From the NCBI RefSeq assembly GCF_000374585.1, contig NZ_KB894644.1:292133-356132 (forward strand): 64,000 nt of DNA, in the 5' to 3' direction. Positions 18,369-26,823 of this stretch are shown in pieces (positions within the stretch are counted from its first letter, which is position 1; each line of letters begins with the position of its first letter). The translations under genes and the position numbers were made by a program. The DNA comes from Phocaeicola barnesiae DSM 18169 = JCM 13652 (GTDB lineage: Bacteria; Bacteroidota; Bacteroidia; Bacteroidales; Bacteroidaceae). A model generated the notes under the pieces. That model did not search any database and was not told the DNA's origin. It saw only the letters and a program-made list of their open reading frames with translations.

Positions 18369-19751
18369 TTATTCTTTCCAGCCTCCGCCTAAAGCCTTAT
18401 ACAGGTTGACCATGGAAATCTGTTTGTCGCGTACGGCATTGCTCAGGCTGATTTGTGCGTCCAGGTATCCACGCTGGGCATCCAGCAGGTCCATGTATCC
18501 GATGACACCGTTGATGTACTGAAGCTGGGCCAGGTCCAGTGCACTCTTGGACGCTTGTTCCAGGCGCAGACGGGTATCATAGATTTCTTTCGTCTTGTTG
18601 AAGGCCACGATGGCGTTGCGGGCATCTTTGAAGGCGTTCAGCACTGCTTTTTCGTAACTGTATACGGCTTGCTCGTAGGCAGCTTTCTTGGCTTTCAGGT
18701 TTGCCCGGTTCTTTCCCATGGCAAACAGCGGTTGGAGCAAGGTTCCGCTCAGCAGGTGATAAGGCGAGCTCAACAGGTCTTTCAGCTCTTCGCTCTCGGC
18801 TCCCAGGTGGGCGGTCAGGGTGATACGCGGAAACAGGTTGGTGAATGCCATTCCCACTTCGGCATTGGCCGCTATCAGCGACTGTTCGGCTGAGCGTACA
18901 TCCGGACGGCGTTCCAGCAGGGCAGAGGGGAGTCCGATGGGCAGGCTGGCCGGTAGGATGACATCTTCCGGAAGGACGGCACGCTGAATGTCATGCGGGT
19001 ATTCACCGGTAAGGAAGGCGATTTCGTTTTCCTTCAAGGCGATGGATTTCTCCAGGTCAGGAACCAGTGTAGCCGTACGCGCCAATTCCACCTGTGCCTG
19101 ACGGAAAGCGGTTTCGTTGGTCAGACCTCCTTCGTAACGGATACGGGCCAGACGGAGGCTTTCTCTACGGGCATCGACGGTCTTCTTGACGATGGCCAGT
19201 TCGTTGTCCAGGGCCACCAGCTCGAAATAGGATTGTGCCAGTTGGGCTATCAGGCTCATCTTTAAGGCACGTTGGTTCTCGATGGAGCCCAGGAACTGAG
19301 CCATGCTCCGGTCTCGTGCCCACCGCAGGTTTCCCCACAGGTCAAGCTCCCAGCTGACGACACCTTTCAGGTCGAACTGGTTGTCGGGGTTGTATTTGTG
19401 ACCACCATAATTGTCTGCTTCCTTTTCGGCATAGACTCTAGCGTTGATTTGAGGAAACATGTTGGCAAAATCAATCCGTTTGATGGCTGCCAGTTCCTTC
19501 ACTCTGGCGGCAGCGATAAGCATGTCCTTGTTGTAAAGGAGGCTTTTGCGGATAAGGGCCTGCAGGGTTGTATCCTTATAAAGCTGTTCCCAGGGGTAGT
19601 CGGCTATCGAGGCGGTATCTACATTCTTGTCGTCCAGTTGTTCCGGCATGTGCAGGTCCGGACGTGTATAGTGTTTACCCAGCTGGCAGCTCCCTAAGAG
19701 TAGGGAGGCAGCCAGGATGAAGAGGAATGGGGTATGTAGAATTCTTTTCAT
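18369..19751 (-). CDS. Outer-membrane efflux lipoprotein (OprM/NodT, TolC family)
   Basis: This protein of about 460 residues is the outer-membrane channel of the tripartite efflux pump encoded in the next two genes. I chose the start at 19751 (MKRILHTPF), which gives a lipoprotein signal with lipobox LLLGSC and lies just after the stop of the RND gene; a start at 19769 would overlap it. The two OEP repeats contain the TolC-family helices with ARVKELAAIKRIDFANMFP and AEVGMAFTNLFPRI. The SwissProt-like ending ALGGGW is typical of the OprM branch. Confidence 0.93.
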   Translation of the reverse strand: MKRILHTPFLFILAASLLLGSCQLGKHYTRPDLHMPEQLDDKNVDTASIADYPWEQLYKDTTLQALIRKSLLYNKDMLIAAARVKELAAIKRIDFANMFPQINARVYAEKEADNYGGHKYNPDNQFDLKGVVSWELDLWGNLRWARDRSMAQFLGSIENQRALKMSLIAQLAQSYFELVALDNELAIVKKTVDARRESLRLARIRYEGGLTNETAFRQAQVELARTATLVPDLEKSIALKENEIAFLTGEYPHDIQRAVLPEDVILPASLPIGLPSALLERRPDVRSAEQSLIAANAEVGMAFTNLFPRITLTAHLGAESEELKDLLSSPYHLLSGTLLQPLFAMGKNRANLKAKKAAYEQAVYSYEKAVLNAFKDARNAIVAFNKTKEIYDTRLRLEQASKSALDLAQLQYINGVIGYMDLLDAQRGYLDAQISLSNAVRDKQISMVNLYKALGGGWKE

Positions 19752-19758
19752 GTGCGGG

Positions 19759-22700
19759 TTATTTAGCATGTTTGGTTTTAAGCTTGTTCGTCGCTTTATA
19801 AATCATCACGAAGAAGAACGGTACCAGAATGATACCGACGGTTACGGCAACTATCATTCCGAAGAATACACCGGTACCGATGGCCTGACGGCTGGCTGAA
19901 CCCGGACCACTGGCGATTACCATCGGGACCATACCCAGGATGAAGGCCAGTGAGGTCATCAGGATCGGACGGAAACGCAGGTGGGCCGCATAGAGGGCAG
20001 CTTCTACGATGTCTTTTCCTTTATCTACTTCGTCTTTGGCAAACTCTACAATCAGGATGGCGTTCTTGGCGGCCAGACCAATCAGCATGACCAGACCAAT
20101 CTGGAAGTAGGTATCGTTTTCCAGTCCGCAGACCGTAATACCCAGATAGGCTCCCAATACGGCCACCGGAAGTGAAATCAGTACGGCCACCGGGATGGTC
20201 CAGCTTTCATACAGAGCCGCCAGGAACAGGAACACGAACAGGAATACCAGTGCGATGATGATACCGGTCTGTCCGCCGGCCTGTTTTTCCTGGTAGGAGA
20301 GACCACTCCATTCTACGCCGATATTATCCGGCAATTTTTCGCGGACTATCTGTTCCAGTATTTCCATGGCCTGTCCGGAGCTGGCTCCGTTGGCGGTTGT
20401 TCCGCGGATGACGGAGGTGTTGAACATGTTGAATCGCTTGATGCTTCCCGGACCGGTCGTGTACTGGGTAGTACCGAGTGCCGTCAGCGGAATCATGCTG
20501 TCATCGCTTCCCTTGACGAAGAAGAGTCCGATGTTGTCACGGTGCTCGCGGTAGGGGGCTTCTGCCTGGATGTATACACGGTAGATACGGTTGAACATGT
20601 TGAAGTCATTGACGTATACGGAACCTGTATAGGCTTTCATGGTAGAGAATACATCGGCCATCGGCACGCCGGCCAGTTTCACCTGGTCACGGTCTACGTC
20701 GAAGTATAGCTGAGGTATTTCCGCCTGTAAGGAGCTGGACAGACCCGAGAATTCCTTACGCATGGAGGCGTAATGCATCAGGGTGTCGGTAGCCCGTACC
20801 AGATCGTCGTAAGTAGCGTCACCACGGGCTTCCAGCTGCATTTCGAAACCACCCGAGGTACCCAGACCCGGAACAACCGGTGGGGTAGACAGGTAGACCC
20901 TACACTCCGGATATTCTTTCAACTCGTTCTGGACAGACTCCATAATCTTGTTGATGGTCGTATTGTCACGTTCCTTCCATTCCTTCAGGATGACCGTCAG
21001 CTGGCTTCGTGCCTGGCTGGTACCCACACGCGGGCTGGTACCTGCTACATTCTGCACGTATTCGATGGCCGGGTCTTTCATCAGGAATTCTACGGCACGG
21101 TTGGTCACGTTACGGGTTCTTTCCAGGGTCGTACCTTCCGGAAGCTCAATTTCTACCGTGAAATAACCTTGGTCTTCGGTAGGAAGGAAGCTGGTAGGTA
21201 CCGCCTTATGAAGGATGAAGATGAAAATCACGACCATACCGAATGCCGAGATGACGCGACGCGGGTGTTTGATTACCCGTTTGATGGCATCTACGTACCG
21301 GTTGTTCCCGATGCCCAGCCATTTGTTGATGGCCCTGAAGACACGGTTCTTCGGCTTGTTCGGGTCGGCCGGTTTCAGAATCAGCGAACACATCACCGGG
21401 CTCAGGGTCAAGGCAACTACCGTAGACAGGATAACTGATACGGCGATGGTCACACTGAACTGACGGTACAGCTGTCCGGTGATACCGGAAAGGAAGCTTA
21501 CCGGAACGAATACGGCGGCCAGTACCAGTGAAGTGGCAATCAAGGCGCCGGTCAGTCCGTCCATCGCCTTCTTGGTCGCTTCATACGGGCTCAGGTGTTC
21601 CTCTTCCATCAGGTGTTCTACATTCTCTACCACGACGATGGCGTCGTCCACCACGATACCGATGGCCAGAATCAATCCCAGCAACGTCAGCATGTTGAGC
21701 GAGAAACCGAATATCAGCATGAAGCCGAAGGTTCCGATCAATGAAATCGGTACCGCTACCAGCGGGATGACCGTGGCTCTCCAGCTTTGCAGAGACAGGA
21801 ATACCACCACGATAACCAGGAACAGTGCTTCGAACAAAGTCTTGTATACTTCGTGGATAGATTCCGAGATATATGTCGTCATATCGAAAGGAATCTCGTA
21901 GTGCATGCCTTCCGGGAAGTTCTTGCTGATTTCCTTCATCGCTTCCTTCACGTTTTCGGCTACTTCCATCGCGTTGGCTCCAGGAAGCATGTAGATACCC
22001 AGTACGGCAGCGTTTCCGCCGTTGATACTACTTTCCGTGCTGTAGGAAGAGGCCTCCAATGATACACGGGCCACATCGCGCATACGAATCATGGAACCGT
22101 CGGCATTGGCGCGGAGAACGATTTCCTCAAACTGGCTCACAGAAGACAGACGTCCCTGAGCGGTAATCGGAATGGTGATGTCCAGCCCTTCCACCGGTTG
22201 CTGTCCGAGGACACCGGCGGCCGACTCACGGTTCTGGTCCTTCAGTGCGTCCTGTACGTCTTTCACGGTCAGTCCGAAATTGGCCAGCTTGGCGGGGTCC
22301 ACCCAAATCTGCATGGCATAATAGCGGCTACCGATGTTGGATACACGTCCTACGCCGGGAATACGGCGGAGCAAGTCGAGTACGTTGATGGTCGCAAAGT
22401 TACTCAGGTAGATTTCATCGAACTTCGGGTCTTCCGAGGTCAGACAGATGGTCATCAGCTGGCTGGCGGCCTGCTTTTCTACCGAGATACCGTTCTGGAT
22501 TACTTCGGCCGGCAGACGGGATTCTGCCAGTTTCACACGGTTCTGGATTTCTACGGCCGACAGGTCGGCATCGGCCGAGATATCGAAGGTGACGGTAGCC
22601 GAGAATCCTCCGGAGTTGGAGCTGTTGGATTCCATGTAAAGCATTCCCGGTGTACCGTTCAATTCCTGTTCGATAGGAGTAGCTACTGCCTGCGATACGG

Positions 22701-22869
22701 TAACGGCACTGGCACCCGGGTAAGAGGCGCTGATTTTGACTACCGGCGGTGTAATTTGCGGATACTGGTCAATGGGGAGCATCATCAGACCGATGATACC
22801 CACAATGACAATCAATATGGAGATGACAGCCGAGAATACGGGTCTGTCAATGAAAAAACTTACTTTCAT
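19759..22869 (-). CDS. RND multidrug efflux transporter, HAE1/AcrB type
   Basis: This 1036-residue inner-membrane pump exchanges protons for hydrophobic drugs or bile-type compounds. It has the twelve-segment RND layout with two large periplasmic loops. The proton-relay Asp pair lies in GIVVDDAIVVVENVEH (about residue 408). FFIDRPVFSAVISILIVIVG at the start and GLAAKNAILIVEFA near residue 940 are classical. It sits second in a three-gene operon (membrane fusion protein, pump, outer-membrane channel), 28 bases after the first gene. Substrates cannot be assigned from sequence. Confidence 0.96.
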   Translation of the reverse strand: MKVSFFIDRPVFSAVISILIVIVGIIGLMMLPIDQYPQITPPVVKISASYPGASAVTVSQAVATPIEQELNGTPGMLYMESNSSNSGGFSATVTFDISADADLSAVEIQNRVKLAESRLPAEVIQNGISVEKQAASQLMTICLTSEDPKFDEIYLSNFATINVLDLLRRIPGVGRVSNIGSRYYAMQIWVDPAKLANFGLTVKDVQDALKDQNRESAAGVLGQQPVEGLDITIPITAQGRLSSVSQFEEIVLRANADGSMIRMRDVARVSLEASSYSTESSINGGNAAVLGIYMLPGANAMEVAENVKEAMKEISKNFPEGMHYEIPFDMTTYISESIHEVYKTLFEALFLVIVVVFLSLQSWRATVIPLVAVPISLIGTFGFMLIFGFSLNMLTLLGLILAIGIVVDDAIVVVENVEHLMEEEHLSPYEATKKAMDGLTGALIATSLVLAAVFVPVSFLSGITGQLYRQFSVTIAVSVILSTVVALTLSPVMCSLILKPADPNKPKNRVFRAINKWLGIGNNRYVDAIKRVIKHPRRVISAFGMVVIFIFILHKAVPTSFLPTEDQGYFTVEIELPEGTTLERTRNVTNRAVEFLMKDPAIEYVQNVAGTSPRVGTSQARSQLTVILKEWKERDNTTINKIMESVQNELKEYPECRVYLSTPPVVPGLGTSGGFEMQLEARGDATYDDLVRATDTLMHYASMRKEFSGLSSSLQAEIPQLYFDVDRDQVKLAGVPMADVFSTMKAYTGSVYVNDFNMFNRIYRVYIQAEAPYREHRDNIGLFFVKGSDDSMIPLTALGTTQYTTGPGSIKRFNMFNTSVIRGTTANGASSGQAMEILEQIVREKLPDNIGVEWSGLSYQEKQAGGQTGIIIALVFLFVFLFLAALYESWTIPVAVLISLPVAVLGAYLGITVCGLENDTYFQIGLVMLIGLAAKNAILIVEFAKDEVDKGKDIVEAALYAAHLRFRPILMTSLAFILGMVPMVIASGPGSASRQAIGTGVFFGMIVAVTVGIILVPFFFVMIYKATNKLKTKHAK

Positions 22870-22897
22870 ACGGATCGGAAATTAGTGGTTGGTGTGG

Positions 22898-24082
22898 TTA
22901 TTCCTCTTTCTTGGCGGCTGGTTGTTCGGTCGCTACCCGGATTTTGATACCCGGAGTCAGTTTGTTATAACCTTCGCATACGATCTGCTCACCCGGTGCC
23001 AGACCTCGTTCCACTACGATGTTGTTCTGAAATTCCGGTCCCATTTCGATGAAACGTTTTTCTACGGTTGAGTCGCGGCGCATCACGTAAATATACGCAC
23101 CTCCCTTTTCGATGATCAAGGCTTTCTGAGGAACAACCGTCGCTCCTTCGCGTACGTCCAGCAACAGTTTTACCTTGGTGAACTGGCCAGGCAACAGGAC
23201 ATGGTCCGGATTGGCCATTTCTGCACGTACCGAGAATGTACCGGTCTTGGGGTTAACCTGCGGTTCTGCAAAGTCGACCAACCCTTTGTGGTCGTACACG
23301 CTGTTGTCCGGAAGGGTGATGGTAACGGTAGGTTGCCAGGAACGGTTTTCCACCTGCTGACCGATCATGACGTTACGTTCCTTACTCTTCAGGTAGTCGA
23401 GTGCGGTCATGCTGAAGTCAACCAGTACGGTGTCGCTCTTGACGATTGTGGCGAGCAAAGACTTGCCCGATGTTCCGACCAGCGTACCCAGGTCGACGTG
23501 GCGTTCACTGATGTGTCCCGAAATCGGGGAGCGTACGATGGTGTAACCCAGCTGGAGTTCAGCCTGGTCCAGGTCGGCCTTACTCATACCTACACTGGCT
23601 ACTGCCGATTCGTAGGCCGCAATGGCGTTGTCCAGGTCCAACTGGCTGGCTGCGTTCTGTTCATACAACGGGCGGATACGTTCCAGGTCGCGTTCTGCCT
23701 TGCGTGCCTGAGCCTCGTCTTTCTTCAATTGTGCCCGTACACGGTCGGCCTTTGCCTGGTACTGGTCCTGATTGATGATGAACAGCACCTGGTTACGTTT
23801 TACGTAGGAACCTTCTTCGAAAAGCATTTTTTCCAGATACCCTTCCACACGGGCTCTGACTTCGACGAATTGCTGGGCACGGATACGTCCGACGTACTCA
23901 CCATAAATCTCTACATCTTGTTTCTGGACAGGCATGATACTTACTATCGGTGCTTCAGGAACTGTTTCTTTTTCTCTCGTGAAATAGAAGTACAAGCCAA
24001 CGATGACGGCTACCCCGATGACTGCATAAATAGTTTGTTTCTTTTTTACCTTCAAGTCTTTCCTAGTTAAAAATCGTTTCAT
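22898..24082 (-). CDS. Efflux RND periplasmic adaptor (membrane fusion protein)
   Basis: This 394-residue adaptor links the RND pump to the outer-membrane channel. A membrane anchor lies near residues 17-33 (TIYAVIGVAVIVGLYFYF). Beyond it are the barrel-sandwich/lipoyl halves (VEVRARVEGYLEKMLFEEGSYV and TIVRSPISGHIS), the coiled-coil hairpin (about 105-165) and the beta-barrel. There is no lipobox, so it is probably anchored by the N-terminal helix. First gene of the operon. No TetR or AraC regulator gene is adjacent. Confidence 0.94.
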   Translation of the reverse strand: MKRFLTRKDLKVKKKQTIYAVIGVAVIVGLYFYFTREKETVPEAPIVSIMPVQKQDVEIYGEYVGRIRAQQFVEVRARVEGYLEKMLFEEGSYVKRNQVLFIINQDQYQAKADRVRAQLKKDEAQARKAERDLERIRPLYEQNAASQLDLDNAIAAYESAVASVGMSKADLDQAELQLGYTIVRSPISGHISERHVDLGTLVGTSGKSLLATIVKSDTVLVDFSMTALDYLKSKERNVMIGQQVENRSWQPTVTITLPDNSVYDHKGLVDFAEPQVNPKTGTFSVRAEMANPDHVLLPGQFTKVKLLLDVREGATVVPQKALIIEKGGAYIYVMRRDSTVEKRFIEMGPEFQNNIVVERGLAPGEQIVCEGYNKLTPGIKIRVATEQPAAKKEE

Positions 24083-24305
24083 AATTCATATTAATTAGTT
24101 GGACGCCGGGGAAATCTATACAAGACCCGTGCCAGAATCCTAAAATTTTTACTACCGATTGAAAATCAGCTTGTAACAGAAAATTCTACCTGTAGAAACG
24201 GTGAGAAAACAAAGACTTCCGTGTGGAATTTTTCTACAATTCGTTGTGTGGAACCTGTTTCCCGGTAATCGTTCTATACAGGGTCTGTGTGTTACAGGGA
24301 TAAAA

Positions 24306-24614
24306 TCAGTGGAACTCTCTCCAAAGATGTCTGATGGCAGCTATCGGGTGATGGATGATCATTCGCGGTCCTGCGTATTTCATGACCGTCTGCATCTGCC
24401 TCCTCAGTTGAGGCTTGTAGCAATGGACGGTACACAGCCGACAGGTCTTTTTCTTTTCCTGAAAAGGACATCTGGACAATCGCTCTTGCGCATATTCCAA
24501 CAACTGCCTGCATGATTCACATAGCTCCCTGTTGCCTTCCTTGTGGCGGCAATAGAGGCGTATCATCAGCTCTACGGTTTTCTTTTCTTCCTGTATGCGT
24601 AAAAGTTTATGCAT
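24306..24614 (-). CDS. YgbA-like (nitrous oxide-stimulated promoter family) protein
   Basis: This 102-residue protein is Cys-rich and matches the YgbA_NO family: CRHKEGNRELCESCRQL, ERLSRCPFQEKKKTCRLCTVHCYKP and the ending KYAGPRMIIHHPI. E. coli YgbA is induced by nitrosative stress; the Cys pattern suggests metal or iron-sulfur binding. It is transcribed from a -7 box at 24636-24643 towards the efflux operon, 223 bases upstream of the adaptor gene, so read-through is possible. Complete length. Confidence 0.85.
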   Translation of the reverse strand: MHKLLRIQEEKKTVELMIRLYCRHKEGNRELCESCRQLLEYAQERLSRCPFQEKKKTCRLCTVHCYKPQLRRQMQTVMKYAGPRMIIHHPIAAIRHLWREFH

Positions 24615-24635
24615 ATTTTCTTCAACTTCAATTTA

Positions 24636-24643
24636 CAAAGGTA
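24636..24643 (-). promoter_or_regulatory. -7 promoter box of the YgbA-like gene
   Basis: On the minus strand this reads TACCTTTG, 22 bases upstream of the start codon. It is divergent from the promoter at 24666. Confidence 0.75.
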
Positions 24644-24665
24644 TAAATAAAAAGGAATTTTTTCA

Positions 24666-24673
24666 TAACTTTG
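24666..24673 (+). promoter_or_regulatory. -7 promoter box of the ThrE-like exporter gene
   Basis: TAACTTTG matches the consensus, 27 bases before the exporter start at 24700. Confidence 0.75.
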
Positions 24674-24699
24674 CATGCCGAAAAAATCTTAAATGAATT

Positions 24700-26085
24700 A
24701 TGATATCAAAGGAACATTTAGAGACAACTGCCAAGGTTCACGACCAACAGTTGCATCGTAGAGTGGATCTGCTGCTACGTACCGGTAAGGTATTGGTGGA
24801 AAGTATGGCTGATTCAAACCGTATTGTAAGAAACATGAAGCGTACAGCTGCTTATCTGGGAATCCCGGAAGACAAGCTGCACATCAATGTCAGTTTCACG
24901 ATGTTGATGGTAAATGTCAGTGACGGCGACTATTCATTCACCAAATTCCAGCGGATCGATACCCACGGGGTGAATATGAATGCCATTACAGACATCAGTA
25001 AACTTTCATGGCGTGCCATCGAAAATGACTATTCGCTGGACCAGTATGAAGAGGAACTGGAAAAGATCCGGAGTAAGAAACGTAACTATACTCCGTGGCA
25101 GGTGGCTATCGGTGCAGGTTTTGCCTGTGGCGGTTTCTGTATCCAGTTCGGTTGTGACTGGATGGCTTTCCTGTATGCTTCCATCGCCGCTATCCTGGGT
25201 ATGCGTCTGCGCGGGTTGTGTAACGAATCCGGGCTGAACCACTACATGGGAATTGCCATTGCCGCTTTTGTCTCTACAATGATTGCCTGGGCTTCGACAT
25301 TGCTTCCGGACACATGGACCTCTACTCCGTGGCATCCACTTTTGGCTTGTGCGCTCTTTATTGTTCCTGGGGTACCGTTGATTAACTTTGTGGATGATAT
25401 GCTGGACAATTACATCCAAGTAGGTATTGTGCGGGCCATGAATACCTTGCTGATGGTTACCGCCATGGCGTTCGGTATCGCCTTTGCCGTAAAACTCTGT
25501 AACATCGCCGACTTCTTCCCGACCATCAGCATGGTGCCTCACCATAATTATTTCGAATATGCCATTGCCGCTGCCATCTCAGCCATGGGATTCTCGATGA
25601 TTTTCAACATCCAGCCGCGTTTGTTGTGGGTGGTTGCCATCGGAGGTATCATTGCGGTATGTACGCGTAACTTTGTGAACCTGGGTCCGTCTACCGATAA
25701 TATCGGTCTGGATATGGGGCTGGTCATCGGTTCATTCGCTGGTGCTACTTTGGTCAGTCTGATTGCCATCAAGGCCGTCCATTGGTTCCATGTTCCTAAC
25801 CACGTATTGACGATTCCTTCGGTAATCCCGATGATTCCCGGTGTGCTGATGTACCGTATGCTTTTCGGTCTCATCAACATCAACGTAAAGGGTGTGGATG
25901 AAATCACTCCGTTGATGAAGGCCATCGAAAGCGGTATCAATTCCGGTCTGGTCATCATGGTGATTGCCATCGGTGTTGCTATTCCGAATATCTTCGGTCG
26001 TCGTTACATTGCCCGTTCCAAGAACAAGCGTCTGGCTGAAATCCTGAAAGAACGCAAGGCGCGCGGAAAATTTATCGAATGGTAA
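24700..26085 (+). CDS. Threonine/serine exporter family protein (ThrE-like, fused)
   Basis: This 461-residue membrane protein combines both halves of the ThrE family (DUF1212 plus ThrE_2-like). The first 125 residues are soluble and match the ThrE cytoplasmic region (LLLRTGKVLVESMADSNRIVRNM). About ten membrane segments follow, with GVPLINFVDDMLDN and the second-half motif IPSVIPMIPGVLMYR. Family members export threonine and serine; other small substrates are possible. It is monocistronic, with a hairpin at 26114-26148. Confidence 0.9.
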   Translation: MISKEHLETTAKVHDQQLHRRVDLLLRTGKVLVESMADSNRIVRNMKRTAAYLGIPEDKLHINVSFTMLMVNVSDGDYSFTKFQRIDTHGVNMNAITDISKLSWRAIENDYSLDQYEEELEKIRSKKRNYTPWQVAIGAGFACGGFCIQFGCDWMAFLYASIAAILGMRLRGLCNESGLNHYMGIAIAAFVSTMIAWASTLLPDTWTSTPWHPLLACALFIVPGVPLINFVDDMLDNYIQVGIVRAMNTLLMVTAMAFGIAFAVKLCNIADFFPTISMVPHHNYFEYAIAAAISAMGFSMIFNIQPRLLWVVAIGGIIAVCTRNFVNLGPSTDNIGLDMGLVIGSFAGATLVSLIAIKAVHWFHVPNHVLTIPSVIPMIPGVLMYRMLFGLININVKGVDEITPLMKAIESGINSGLVIMVIAIGVAIPNIFGRRYIARSKNKRLAEILKERKARGKFIEW

Positions 26086-26113
26086 TCTGATTGTCATAAT
26101 CTAATAGTTGAAG

Positions 26114-26153
26114 CGGAAGTTTGAGGGGATGTCCTCCTTGAACTTCCGTTTTT
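26114..26153 (+). terminator. Terminator after the ThrE-like exporter
   Basis: The arms CGGAAGTT (26114-26121) and AACTTCCG (26141-26148) are followed by a T run. Confidence 0.8.
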
Positions 26154-26305
26154 ATTTGGTTACGTTGTTCGTTTTTCTTATTTTCGTGGAATGATAACAG
26201 ATGTTATCCCGTCACGGCTTTCCGGCAGCAGGATTCCGTTCCTGTTCCAGAGAGGGCCGAAGGCGGTAGTTTATTTACTATTTACAATTTAAAACTTAAA
26301 AAGGT

Positions 26306-26581
26306 ATGATTAGATTGAATGTATTTATTCAGGTAGACGAGAAGAATCATGATGCAGTAGTGGCTGCTGCCAAGGAACTGGTAGCGGCTTCATTGAAGGA
26401 TCAGGGCTGTATCGCTTATGACTTGTTCCAGAGCGCAACCCGTCCGGATGTGCTGATGATTTGTGAAACATGGGCAGATGCCGCTTCTTTGTCGGCTCAC
26501 GAAGCTGCTTCTCATTTCACCACACTGGTTCCCCGGATCCAGTCGCTGGCTGCCATGAAGCTGGAGAAATTCAATTTCTGA
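26306..26581 (+). CDS. Antibiotic biosynthesis monooxygenase (ABM) domain protein
   Basis: This 91-residue single-domain protein has the dimeric alpha/beta-barrel ABM fold pattern, with IRLNVFIQVDEKNHDAVVAAAKELV and the strand LMICETWADAASLSAHEAASHF that contains the usual aromatic and His. Relatives include YgiN-type quinol monooxygenases; many have no known role. An AAAAAGGT ribosome site precedes the ATG. A hairpin terminator follows at 26608-26632. Confidence 0.85.
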   Translation: MIRLNVFIQVDEKNHDAVVAAAKELVAASLKDQGCIAYDLFQSATRPDVLMICETWADAASLSAHEAASHFTTLVPRIQSLAAMKLEKFNF

Positions 26582-26607
26582 TAGTTGGTTCAAACCATAT
26601 TGGACGA

Positions 26608-26639
26608 AGCTCGTTTCGCATAGAAACGGGCTTTTTTTA
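26608..26639 (+). terminator. Terminator after the ABM gene
   Basis: A 10-base stem (26608-26617 with 26623-26632, one G:U-type mismatch) is followed by a run of T. Confidence 0.8.
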
Positions 26640-26762
26640 TAGACAGGCTGGGGGAGAGATTCCCGTGTACAAGGTCTCTTTCAGGGGTTGCTCACTTCAG
26701 TGCTATGGCTATGTGAAATACCCTTCAGGCGGATGCGGCCTTCGGTCGGGTACGGACATGAA

Positions 26763-26798
26763 AAAGGCTGCATACTCATCAAGGAATATGCAGCCTTT
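26763..26798 (-). terminator. Terminator of the ribosomal protein S1 gene
   Basis: The arms 26763-26774 and 26787-26798 form a perfect 12-bp stem. On the minus strand a T-rich tract follows, 26 bases after the rpsA stop codon. Confidence 0.85.
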
Positions 26799-26823
26799 CA
26801 ATTTATGTGAGTAGAAATATTAA

